Positions 1 through 6,351 of a stretch of DNA of 9,658 nt are shown piece by piece. The stretch lies in contig JASEHG010000065.1 in assembly GCA_030018855.1 (NCBI GenBank), positions 1 to 9,658 on the forward strand, written 5' to 3'. Under the pieces are notes generated by a model. The model searched no databases and was not told where the DNA came from. It was given only the letters and a program-made list of their open reading frames with translations. Source of the stretch: Candidatus Brocadiaceae bacterium (GTDB lineage: Bacteria; Planctomycetota; Brocadiia; Brocadiales; Bathyanammoxibiaceae). Position 1 is the first letter of the stretch, and each line of letters opens with the position of its first letter. Position numbers and translations under genes: made by a program.

Positions 1-1047
1 GTACCTCCTCACCTCCTCTGCAGTGGCCGGGCCTATGGCACAGACCTTGACCCCCTTTAACCACCTGGCATCTCCTCCCAGGTGAAAGAGCCTGCCAAAA
101 AAGCTCTCCACCCCGTTTACGCTGGTGAAGACCAGCCATTGGAAGGTGTCTAACTTCTTTATGGCCTTATCCATGGGGCCAAAGTCCTTAGGGGCTACTA
201 TCTGGATAGTAGGGAATTCTATGACCCTCGCCCCCAGTTCCTCCAATTCCCTGGCAAAGTCGCTGGCCTGGTCTCTGGCCCTGGTGACTACGATCGTTTT
301 TCCGAAGAGGGGCCTCTTCTCAAACCAGTTGAGCTTCTCCCTGAGACTGACCACCTCACCTATTACGGTTATGGCCGGGGGTTCTATGTCTTTTGCCTTC
401 TCCACTATATCCCCAAGGGTCCCTACCACCGTCTTCTGAGATACGGTAGTGCCCCACCTGATAACTGCCACTGGCGTATCCTTTGACCTGCCGTGCTTCA
501 GTAGTTCTCCCACGATATAGGGGAGGTTCTTCACCCCCATGTATGTCACCAGTGTGCCCACGGCCGTAGCGAGCTTATCCCAGGGGAGGGCAGTGCCGCC
601 CTTGGTGGGGTCTTCATGGCCGGTAATCATCCCAAGCGTAGAGGTACACGTCCTGTGAGTAACGGGGATGCCTGCATAGGCAGGGGCGGCTATTGCGGCC
701 GTAATGCCGGGCACTTCCTCAAACGGTATGCCCTTCTCAACGAGGTGGAGGGCCTCTTCTCCACCCCTTCCAAAGACGTAGGGGTCGCCCCCCTTTAACC
801 TCACCACCACCTTCCCTTCCCCGGCCTTCTCTGCCAGGAGTCGGTTTATCTCCCCCTGCTCCAGCGTATGACTACTCCCCTGCTTGCCTACGTATATTAT
901 TTCAGCCTCGGGCCTGGCCTCCTTTAGAAGCTCCTCACTTACGAGGTAATCGTAGATGATAACGTCCGCCTTCTTTATACACCCCAGGCCCTTGACGGTG
1001 ATTAGCCCGGGGTCACCAGGGCCAGCTCCTACTAGATATACTTTCAT
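1..1047 (-). CDS. cobA-hemD: Fused uroporphyrinogen-III C-methyltransferase / uroporphyrinogen-III synthase (3' end outside window)
   Basis: 349 codons are visible and the frame is still open at the left edge. Residues 1-240 are a CobA/SUMT methyltransferase: GAGPGDPG at 7-14 (SAM site), VRLKGGDPYVFGRGGEE at 82-98, VPGITAAIAAPAYAGIPVTHR at 112-132 and TYMG at 168-171. This domain makes precorrin-2 from uroporphyrinogen III with two SAM. From about residue 246 a HemD domain begins (GKTIVVTRARDQ at 249-260, WLVFTSVNGVESFF at 304-317); HemD closes hydroxymethylbilane into uroporphyrinogen III. Such fusions are known in clostridia, Desulfobacterota and Planctomycetes and normally reach about 500 residues, so roughly 150 residues should lie outside. 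The start is ATG at 1047 with AAAGGA about ten bases upstream. It supplies the tetrapyrrole branch point for sirohaem and corrinoids, and HemD also serves haem, which fits the cytochrome c genes at the other end of the window. Identification is secure; the natural C-terminus is unseen. Confidence 0.95.
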   Translation of the reverse strand, partial: MKVYLVGAGPGDPGLITVKGLGCIKKADVIIYDYLVSEELLKEARPEAEIIYVGKQGSSHTLEQGEINRLLAEKAGEGKVVVRLKGGDPYVFGRGGEEALHLVEKGIPFEEVPGITAAIAAPAYAGIPVTHRTCTSTLGMITGHEDPTKGGTALPWDKLATAVGTLVTYMGVKNLPYIVGELLKHGRSKDTPVAVIRWGTTVSQKTVVGTLGDIVEKAKDIEPPAITVIGEVVSLREKLNWFEKRPLFGKTIVVTRARDQASDFARELEELGARVIEFPTIQIVAPKDFGPMDKAIKKLDTFQWLVFTSVNGVESFFGRLFHLGGDARWLKGVKVCAIGPATAEEVRRY

Positions 1048-1076
1048 ATACCTGTTATCCTTTCAACAATGCGGAA

Positions 1077-1126
1077 GTAGTGGCAGAGTTTACTCTGCTT
1101 TAATGCCGAGCAAGCTCGGCTACTAC
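1077..1126. repeat. Pair of inverted GTAG-headed hairpins (BIME-like)
   Basis: Two short hairpins face each other in the gap between the DUF2442 gene and cobA-hemD. The plus-strand unit is GTAGTG followed by GCAGAGT-TT-ACTCTGC (stem arms 1083-1089 and 1092-1098). The minus-strand unit is GTAGTA followed by GCCGAGC-TT-GCTCGGC (arms 1114-1120 and 1105-1111). The outer GTAGT (1077-1081) and ACTAC (1122-1126) also pair, so the whole can fold into a three-way cruciform. A GTAG tetranucleotide at the foot of a hairpin is typical of REP elements handled by RAYT transposases, and two opposed REPs form a BIME. No T-run follows on either strand, so it is not a standard terminator. Confidence 0.7.
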
Positions 1127-1136
1127 AACTAAAACC

Positions 1137-1379
1137 CTATCCTTTAAGCAATGCGGCGACTGAGATATCCTCGTCCAAATCTTCCCAGTGTATCCCAATA
1201 CCTTTGCCGATTAGCCGCCACTTTTTTCTCTGCTCTTCGGTAGCATCTCTCAATTTGGGGAACCACTCAAGAGGTACGCTAATCTCCCTCCCGTCCAGAA
1301 GACAGATATGCATCTTGTCTTCGTCAAACCATACGTCAGATGCCATAGCCTCCGATACCCTAGTGCCCAAAGTGCCCAT
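1137..1379 (-). CDS. DUF2442 family small protein
   Basis: An 80-residue protein with the DUF2442 signature: an acidic N-terminal strand (VWFDEDKMHICLLDGREISVP), then the conserved PLEWFPKLRDATEEQRKKWR block and GIGIHWEDLDEDISVAALL at the C-terminus. The frame could open at ATG 1406, but the internal ATG at 1379 is preceded by AAGGAG with a seven-base spacer, so 1379 is preferred. It then overlaps the end of the DUF4160 gene by 20 bases, implying coupled translation. DUF2442 proteins are small, have no established biochemical role, and are repeatedly found next to DUF4160 genes in mobile or accessory regions, which makes a toxin-antitoxin-like pair a reasonable but unproven idea. The AT-rich composition differs from the flanking envelope and cobA genes and suggests later acquisition. 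Confidence 0.85.
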   Translation of the reverse strand: MGTLGTRVSEAMASDVWFDEDKMHICLLDGREISVPLEWFPKLRDATEEQRKKWRLIGKGIGIHWEDLDEDISVAALLKG

Positions 1380-1596
1380 ACCATTTCTCCTTAAGAAGAT
1401 CTGCATTCTCTAGAATCAGTTTTCTTATCTCATTCAATTCTTTCGCATTATACCCTGCTGATTTTGCAAGCTGTACTGGCTTAAGCCAGAACTTGGCATA
1501 TTTATCATTAGATTCAACGTGAATATGCGGAGGCTCTTTGCCCTCGTTACTGAAAAAGAAGAAACGAAATTTCTCAATTCTTAATACCGTTGGCAC
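1360..1596 (-). CDS. DUF4160 family small protein
   Basis: A 78-residue protein beginning MPTVLRIEKFRFFFFSNEG, followed by KEPPHIHVES (11 residues further on from the FFFF run), KYAKFWLKPVQLAKSAGY and ELNEIRKLILENADLLKEKW. This is the full DUF4160 pattern: the RFFFFSNEG and PPHIHV blocks are diagnostic. The start codon is GTG at 1596, chosen because the family begins exactly at MPTVLRI; AAAAGGT lies about ten bases upstream. The last 20 bases overlap the DUF2442 start. The gene is visibly more AT-rich than the cobA and envelope genes on either side and follows a MITE-like element, so the pair looks like an inserted accessory islet. Function is unknown; DUF4160/DUF2442 pairs are suspected, not shown, to act as toxin-antitoxin-like modules. 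I cannot tell which partner would be toxic. Confidence 0.88.
   Translation of the reverse strand: MPTVLRIEKFRFFFFSNEGKEPPHIHVESNDKYAKFWLKPVQLAKSAGYNAKELNEIRKLILENADLLKEKWYGHFGH
1387..1392 (-). promoter_or_regulatory. Strong Shine-Dalgarno that fixes the DUF2442 start
   Basis: AAGGAG on the minus strand lies inside the coding end of the DUF4160 gene, seven bases before ATG 1379. The longer start at ATG 1406 has no comparable site, so this motif argues for translation from 1379 and for coupling with the upstream gene. Confidence 0.7.
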
Positions 1597-1638
1597 AAAT
1601 AATCGTACCTTTTACCCACAAGTTTATAGTTCTTCTTT

Positions 1639-1749
1639 AATTTGAGGTCTCTGCAAAACCCTATTAGTGGTATCCGCCACGATGAACCCTCCCCTCAAGG
1701 GAGGGGGTAAAATAAGGTAACCCATAGCCTTTTTCAGAGGTCTCAATTT
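1639..1749. mobile_element. MITE-like element, 101 bp, with imperfect terminal inverted repeats and a 5-bp direct repeat
   Basis: The body is 1644-1744. Its left end reads GAGGTCTCTGCAAAACCCTAT and its right end, on the minus strand, GAGACCTCTGAAAAAGGC-TAT, identical at 16 of the first 21 positions. AATTT stands directly outside both ends (1639-1643 and 1745-1749), as a target duplication would. The interior carries a 7-bp hairpin CCCTCCC-ctcaa-GGGAGGG (1687-1705) and no reading frame. Size, inverted ends, direct repeat and absence of coding capacity match a non-autonomous transposon derivative. The parent transposase is not in the window. AATTT is simple sequence, so the duplication could be chance. 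Confidence 0.6.
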
Positions 1750-1761
1750 TTATTTCACATC

Positions 1762-3765
1762 TTATTTCCTGGCCAGTCTCAGTCTGGCCTCTTCGGCCAA
1801 TTCTTTTGTCTTATTATCTTTCTCGTTCTTTATGATTTCGTCAAGTACCTTTTCGGCCGCTGGGTCTCCAATCTTGCCCAGTGCCCATATTGCCGTGCGT
1901 TTCAGCTTATCGGATTGGGGCGGGTTTTCCTTTGCAATTCTTATGAGAGAGGGTACGGCCTTGTCGGCACCCATCCACCCGAGGGTCTCAACTGCCCTCC
2001 GGCGGACCTCCGGGTGCGGGTCTCTGAGGGCCTTGTATAGGACCGGTATGGTTGCCTCCCCCATCCTTATCATGGCCCAGCAGATACGTTTCCGCGTGCC
2101 TTCACTTGAGACCCTCATGTTTTCCAGGAGTACGTCTGATGGGGTCTCCTTCAGTTCCGAAAGGGCCCAGCCTGCCAGGTCTTTCGCCCAGGGGGCAACA
2201 GGGTCGCCTGGTTCTTGAGGGAACAATCTCGCCAGCGGCCTTGCCCCCCGTTCTTCTCCTATTCTCCCCAGGGCCCTGGCGCAAGCCCCCTTTATCCGCC
2301 AATCAGGGTCCCTTTCCATAACAGTAATAAGGTCACCAGCGGCCTCAGGGCTTGCTATCCACCCAAGGGCCCTGGCGGCATCGTATATCACTGTGGCATC
2401 CATCTTTGAGGTCAAGACCTTTCTCAAGGGCTCTACCGCCTCCGGGCGTCTCAGCCTCCCCAGGGCGAGGATCGCCTCCCTCCTCACCGCTATATCTTCG
2501 TCCCATAGATGATTAATCAGGCCAGGGAGGGCTTTGGCGTCCCCTACCAGCCCGAGGGACCAGGCGGCGTTGGCCCTTACAGCAGGCCTTTTGTATTCCA
2601 GGGCCTTGAGGAGTACAGGAAGTACTGCCTCCGGAGGTAAGGCGGCCATCATCAGTCCAGCCTTTCTGGACTCCCCCACCTCCCCTTCCTCCAACTCCTT
2701 ATTCAAGGTCCGCCACCTCCTGGCAAAGAACCCCTTCTCCTCCAGTCCTGGCTCTTTAAGGGTACGACTCAGGGAAATCAACTTTTCTCTAAGGTCTGGA
2801 GGGAGTCCCTCCTGAGATTTGTCCAGACCTCCCTTCCCTAATCTTTCCCCAAGCAGGAAGTTGTAAAGGGAGTGGATGGGGTCAAGGGGGTCAAAACCCT
2901 CTTCTTTTTCTTCAGAGGTCTTGCGGGATTCGGTGGAAGGCGGGCCTGGTTGGCTGGCCTGCAATCTGTCGGGCAGGGCCACTCTCTTTTTTATCTTCTT
3001 AATATTAATAGATTGTCTGCCGAACCTGCCCAGTGCCTCTACCACCACAGCGGGGTAATCTACCAGGAGGACGTCCGGACCTAGCTGGGCCACTGTCTTA
3101 ATCCGCTCCCTGTCATCACAACCCAGAAGGGAGGTCATGACCTGTGCCCCCCGTGTATGGGCGTCAGCTATCTCTGCAGAAGTAAGATTGTCTACGGCCA
3201 GGAATACTAACTTTGGACCTACGATGGAGGGTTCCATTTCTCTGAGGTTGGCCAGTGCCCCCCATAAATATACCTCCCTCAGCATATCCGTACTCTGAAG
3301 GAGGTCCATGATTGATTTTTCCAGCCCGCTTTCCTGGACGTCCAGGATGAGCTTCAACCGGTTCAACTTAGCAAACCTCAGGACCTCTCTTAAGAGGGGT
3401 ACTGTCTCTCCCCTGAATTTGTCACTGAGCCAGGAACCGGCATCGTAGAGCTGTAGTTCGTCAAAGAGGATATTTCTTAATGTTCCGTAGCCGTTGGTGG
3501 TCCTATCAATGGTCTCGTCCCGCATGAGTACCAATTGCCCGTCCTTCGTACTCCGCACATCTACCTTCAGGGCCTTAGCCCCTTGCTCTACAGCCAGTTC
3601 CAGGGCTATCATGGTGTTCTCAGGCGCAGCATTTTGTACACCTGCGTTGGCGGTTATAAGGACCTCACCCCCCTGGGAATAAGCGGGTAGCAGGCTGCAC
3701 AGGAGGCAGAAAAGACATGATAGTAGGGTATTCCTCAAGACTTTTTCCTCAACCCCGTCATCCAT
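1762..3765 (-). CDS. Exported glycerophosphodiesterase-fold pseudoenzyme with C-terminal HEAT repeats
   Basis: 667 residues. Residues 10-30 (RNTLLSCLFCLLCSLLPAYS) form a signal peptide. Residues 35-245 follow the GDPD barrel: NAAPENTMIALELAVEQGA (45-63), STKDGQLVLMRDETIDRTTNG (72-92), LQLYDAGSWLSDKFRGETVPLLREVL (104-129), VLLVDYP (232-238). The catalytic positions are changed: HR of the AHRG motif is N40-A41, E-x-D is K67-V-D69, the general acid HD is R82-D83, and the later E-x-K is D142-V-Q144. Hydrolysis of glycerophosphodiesters is therefore unlikely. A charged linker (250-330) leads to about seven HEAT/PBS-lyase-type repeats (375-640, e.g. PAVRANAAWSLGLVGDAKALPGL), a protein-binding scaffold. 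It follows the LptC-type gene by 51 bases, so it probably acts in the periplasm with envelope or LPS machinery. ATG 3765 has no ribosome site and gives an acidic N-terminus; TTG 3738 with GAGGA eight bases upstream, or a frameshifted start, may be the real beginning. Exact role unknown. Confidence 0.88.
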   Translation of the reverse strand: MDDGVEEKVLRNTLLSCLFCLLCSLLPAYSQGGEVLITANAGVQNAAPENTMIALELAVEQGAKALKVDVRSTKDGQLVLMRDETIDRTTNGYGTLRNILFDELQLYDAGSWLSDKFRGETVPLLREVLRFAKLNRLKLILDVQESGLEKSIMDLLQSTDMLREVYLWGALANLREMEPSIVGPKLVFLAVDNLTSAEIADAHTRGAQVMTSLLGCDDRERIKTVAQLGPDVLLVDYPAVVVEALGRFGRQSINIKKIKKRVALPDRLQASQPGPPSTESRKTSEEKEEGFDPLDPIHSLYNFLLGERLGKGGLDKSQEGLPPDLREKLISLSRTLKEPGLEEKGFFARRWRTLNKELEEGEVGESRKAGLMMAALPPEAVLPVLLKALEYKRPAVRANAAWSLGLVGDAKALPGLINHLWDEDIAVRREAILALGRLRRPEAVEPLRKVLTSKMDATVIYDAARALGWIASPEAAGDLITVMERDPDWRIKGACARALGRIGEERGARPLARLFPQEPGDPVAPWAKDLAGWALSELKETPSDVLLENMRVSSEGTRKRICWAMIRMGEATIPVLYKALRDPHPEVRRRAVETLGWMGADKAVPSLIRIAKENPPQSDKLKRTAIWALGKIGDPAAEKVLDEIIKNEKDNKTKELAEEARLRLARK

Positions 3766-3776
3766 TTGTCACTCAC
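3735..3776 (-). other. Out-of-frame short ORF that looks like the displaced N-terminus of the GDPD-HEAT protein
   Basis: From GTG 3776 the frame reads MSDKWMTGLRKKS and stops at TGA 3737-3735. That TGA overlaps TTG 3738-3736 of the GDPD-HEAT frame (TTGA). The peptide is basic, as a signal-peptide n-region should be, whereas the annotated ATG start gives the acidic MDDGVEEK. Adding one A to the A5 run at 3742-3746 would join the two frames as MSDKWMTGLRKKV-LRNTLLSCLF. It may be a recent indel or assembly error at a homopolymer, a coupled leader ORF with TTG restart, or chance. Confidence 0.45.
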
Positions 3777-3816
3777 GGCACCAAATGCCTTGAGGAGGGC
3801 AGGTAGACCCAAGACC

Positions 3817-5763
3817 TTAACGGCTTAACATTGGCTTTGATAATATCGGACCTATAACGTCTTTCCCTGCCACAGGGATTTCAAAGTGAGGTCTTTCCTT
3901 CCAGGCTACCTCCTGGGTCTTTAAATCGTAGTATATCCTCTTGGCAAAGGTCCTTTCGTTCTTTTTCCTTACCTCCGCAGTGGGTTCACCTGTGACAACT
4001 ACATTATTGCTCTGATAATCCCATTCCATGGTATCACCTATGCTCTCAATACCCCCTTCTCTAGTGTCTACAAAGAACACGTCGCCCAGGGCTACCGCCC
4101 TCTCCAGCTTGCCATTTTCTCCTAAGAAGGTGTTGAGTTGATTACTGTCCACCTTCTGTGGTCCTTTGACAGCCCTGACGTTTTCATGGAAGGTAATCTT
4201 TTTCTTGTTGTCCTGCACCATCATTTTCTGGTCCCAATTTATCTTCACCCCTTCTTCCTTCGGCTGCCCTGGTTCAGTCTCCAGATAGAGGTCCCCTTTA
4301 CCTTTGAGTTCTGAGACGTCTTTCTCAAAGTCCCAGTAGCCTTCCTGGCCATTGGCCTCCCTGAGTAGTCCCTTGCTCCTCTCCACTATGTAGACCCCCC
4401 CCGAGGCCTCCATGGTCTTAATCTTCGCCTCCTCCCCTTCAAAATGCATCACCATCTTCTGGGCGTAAATAGTGTAATCCTTTCGGATGAGTTGGACGTC
4501 TTTCTCAAAAGTAGCCTGTTGGAGGTCCTTCTGGAATGTCATCCTGCCTCTCCAGGTGATGTTAACCTGCCCCCAGTCCATATCCGTCTTTGGCGCATCT
4601 TTGCCTGCCTTTGCCACACCCTTTGCTTTTTGTGCCCCTTTCGTGTTAAGCTGCCCGCCGTTAGGGGCCTCAGATTTCTGCCCGCCCTGGGAGAATATTA
4701 CCTTAGGGGCAATGAGGTTGAACTTTTCCTCAAAGAACTCCGCAGAGGGTGTGTCCTCCAGCGTAGTAGCATCCGTAATGGCGTCCCATATCAAACTCCT
4801 ACCCTTGGCCGCACGGATACCGTCTGAGGCCAATACATCCCCTTCGGCTATCAACAGTTTTGTCTTCTGTCCTTTCGCATCAAAGACCAGTATCAGCTTA
4901 TCCGTCCTGAGGGTGGAAACTCCCTGCCTGACCCTTACCTTATCGTGAAAGGTTAGCATGTTGGCCCCTTTCTCATAGACCAACTTGCCACTACACTGTA
5001 TGACCGTCTTGGCGCCTTGTGCCTTGGTCTCAGTCGTACTTTGCGCACCACCAAAAGAGGTGAGCATAAGGTTACCTCTTACCCCCCCAAGCTCGGCTAT
5101 TACGTCCCTTTCTACCCAGATACGCCCGGTAGAGAGTTCGGCCTCCATCCCCTCCCCCCTTATTTCCATCTTATCCCCCTTGAGAGACAGCGGGCGGTCC
5201 GTTTTTGCCCTGTTCTCCTTGGGGTTGTACCTCAGATGGTCAGTCCTCAGGACGGTCCCCCCGCCAAGCTCCACTTCCACTCCCTTCGTGAGAAGGCCCT
5301 CGTTTGTACGCTTATCAAGCTCCCCCATTCTGGCGGTAATGACGATGTCCCTGGGAGACTCTGCTCCTCCCGTAGAGTCATATGGTTCGGTCCCGGCCGG
5401 TTCGGCCGGAACGGCCGGCTCACTCCCGCCAGGCTGAGCCACACTACTGAAACCTTTCTTAAGGCATATCTCGGGTTTCTCAAGCTTATATACCTTGTCA
5501 TTGATGAGGATGGCCCTCTTGCCCTTGAGTATGAACTTCTCGTTGCCTTCCTCATCGTACTGGGGGAAGTAAAAATTATTGATAATGTGATTTACTGTCG
5601 GCCCATCATCCGTAAAGAAGGCCTTTTCTTCCTGATTCTCGGATACTGGTTGTCCCTCATGCCACTTAAAGAACCTGTTGGGCAATACACCGGTTACGGA
5701 GAGTGCCATGACGATCAGGAGGGAGCCAAGGAAAGAAAACAGTATTATTCTGAATTTACCCAT
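3817..5763 (-). CDS. lptC: LPS export protein LptC fused to several LptA/OstA-like segments
   Basis: 648 residues, against about 190 for a normal LptC. One N-terminal membrane segment (residues 5-26) anchors it in the inner membrane. Residues 54-235 match the LptC fold (NFYFPQYDEEGNEKFILKGKRA, then EICLKK and VVELGGGT-like strands leading to LRTDHLRYN). Three further beta-rich stretches resemble LptA/OstA modules: about 255-345 (LTFHDKVRVRQGVSTLRTDKL), 400-495 (ATFEKDVQLIRKDYTIYAQKM) and 508-600 (ITFHENVRAVKGPQKVDSNQL), each with the strand-turn pattern of a jellyroll turn. A Pro/Glu-rich linker (111-127) and a Lys/Ala-rich one (360-395) separate modules. LptC and LptA pass LPS from the LptBFG transporter across the periplasm; one chain carrying both could form much of that bridge. 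It lies 48 bases after kdsC, which makes the Kdo of LPS. The start ATG 5763 has only a weak, too-close AGGG. Family assignment is firm; the module count is by eye. Confidence 0.85.
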   Translation of the reverse strand: MGKFRIILFSFLGSLLIVMALSVTGVLPNRFFKWHEGQPVSENQEEKAFFTDDGPTVNHIINNFYFPQYDEEGNEKFILKGKRAILINDKVYKLEKPEICLKKGFSSVAQPGGSEPAVPAEPAGTEPYDSTGGAESPRDIVITARMGELDKRTNEGLLTKGVEVELGGGTVLRTDHLRYNPKENRAKTDRPLSLKGDKMEIRGEGMEAELSTGRIWVERDVIAELGGVRGNLMLTSFGGAQSTTETKAQGAKTVIQCSGKLVYEKGANMLTFHDKVRVRQGVSTLRTDKLILVFDAKGQKTKLLIAEGDVLASDGIRAAKGRSLIWDAITDATTLEDTPSAEFFEEKFNLIAPKVIFSQGGQKSEAPNGGQLNTKGAQKAKGVAKAGKDAPKTDMDWGQVNITWRGRMTFQKDLQQATFEKDVQLIRKDYTIYAQKMVMHFEGEEAKIKTMEASGGVYIVERSKGLLREANGQEGYWDFEKDVSELKGKGDLYLETEPGQPKEEGVKINWDQKMMVQDNKKKITFHENVRAVKGPQKVDSNQLNTFLGENGKLERAVALGDVFFVDTREGGIESIGDTMEWDYQSNNVVVTGEPTAEVRKKNERTFAKRIYYDLKTQEVAWKERPHFEIPVAGKDVIGPILSKPMLSR

Positions 5764-5774
5764 ACCCTAAAACG

Positions 5775-5811
5775 AATTACAAATTACAGATTACAAATTT
5801 GAAATTTGAAA
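5775..5811. repeat. AT-rich intergenic repeat, copy 1 of a 20-base motif
   Basis: The space between kdsC and lptC is filled by CAAATTACAGATTACAAATT (5780-5799), the same 20-mer found twice more near 7400 and 7540, followed by a 7-base tandem (GAAATTT, 5801-5811). It starts directly after the kdsC stop codon and contains no clear terminator. It belongs to a dispersed intergenic repeat, not to coding sequence. Confidence 0.75.
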
Positions 5812-6318
5812 TTAAGTATATCTCTTAAGGACGTCCTCCCACTTGCCCTGGTATCTCAGTATCTTTTCCACCACCTCCCTCACCGCCCCTTGCCCACCCC
5901 TGGCCCTGGTTACATAATCTGCCTCCTGAAGCACCTCGGGAGGAGAGCCAGCCACGGCCACGGCAAAACCTACCCGGCTTAAGAGGGGGAGGTCAATGAG
6001 GTCATCTCCAATATAGCACACCTCTTCATCCTTTAACCCGTGTTTTTCTAAGATTTTTTCATAGGCGTCCAGCTTCTTATGGGCATCCTGGTAGACCTCC
6101 TCTATCCCCAATTCTTTGGCCCTGTGCGTCACGGCCTTGGACTTCCTGCCACTGATGATGGCCGTCTTCTTCCCCGCCCTGTGCCAGAAGGCAATGCCAG
6201 AGCCATCTTTTACGTGAAAGACCTTCAGCTCCTCCCCCTTATCACTGCAGAATATCCTCCCGTCCGTGAGCACCCCGTCCACGTCCACAATAAGGAAATT
6301 AATGTCGCTTAGTCCCAT
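5812..6318 (-). CDS. kdsC: 3-deoxy-D-manno-octulosonate 8-phosphate phosphatase (KdsC)
   Basis: 168 residues, the usual KdsC length. It is a cap-less HAD phosphatase: motif I is DVDGVLTDG with nucleophile D12 and acid D14, motif II is IISGR (54-58), motif III lysine is K81 or K82, motif IV is GDDLIDLP (104-111). The C-terminal ARGGQGAVREVVEKIL (139-154), which closes over the active site in the tetramer, is present. It removes phosphate from Kdo-8-phosphate in the cytoplasm to give free Kdo for lipid A-core. It lies 29 bases after kdsD, the enzyme two steps earlier, and before the LptC-type gene, forming a Kdo/LPS operon. No Shine-Dalgarno is visible before ATG 6318; a palindrome (6326-6351) occupies the intergenic space and could affect its translation. 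Confidence 0.95.
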   Translation of the reverse strand: MGLSDINFLIVDVDGVLTDGRIFCSDKGEELKVFHVKDGSGIAFWHRAGKKTAIISGRKSKAVTHRAKELGIEEVYQDAHKKLDAYEKILEKHGLKDEEVCYIGDDLIDLPLLSRVGFAVAVAGSPPEVLQEADYVTRARGGQGAVREVVEKILRYQGKWEDVLKRYT

Positions 6319-6325
6319 TTCAGTA

Positions 6326-6351
6326 GTAGGGTGCGTCTTAACGCACCCTAC
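6326..6351. repeat. Perfect 11-bp GTAG-headed palindrome between kdsD and kdsC
   Basis: GTAGGGTGCGT (6326-6336), a CTTA loop, then its exact complement ACGCACCCTAC (6341-6351). Because it is symmetric, GTAGGG heads it on both strands. The kdsD stop codon TAG (6350-6348) lies inside it, and it ends seven bases before the kdsC ATG. It resembles REP-type elements elsewhere in the window. In the mRNA it would form a stable hairpin that could protect the kdsD 3' end or tune kdsC translation. No T-run follows, so termination is unlikely. Confidence 0.75.

Noticed and set aside
1404..1406. ATG 1406 as start of the DUF2442 gene
   Set aside because: It would add nine residues outside the family pattern and lacks a ribosome site, while ATG 1379 has AAGGAG at ideal spacing.
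1687..1705. CCCTCCC/GGGAGGG hairpin after the GDPD-HEAT gene as a rho-independent terminator
   Set aside because: No T-run follows the stem on the minus strand, and it lies inside the MITE-like element, which explains it better.
5017..5802. 261-codon open frame on the plus strand
   Set aside because: It lies wholly opposite the lptC gene, shows no family motif and uses codons mirroring the real frame; it is an antisense shadow.
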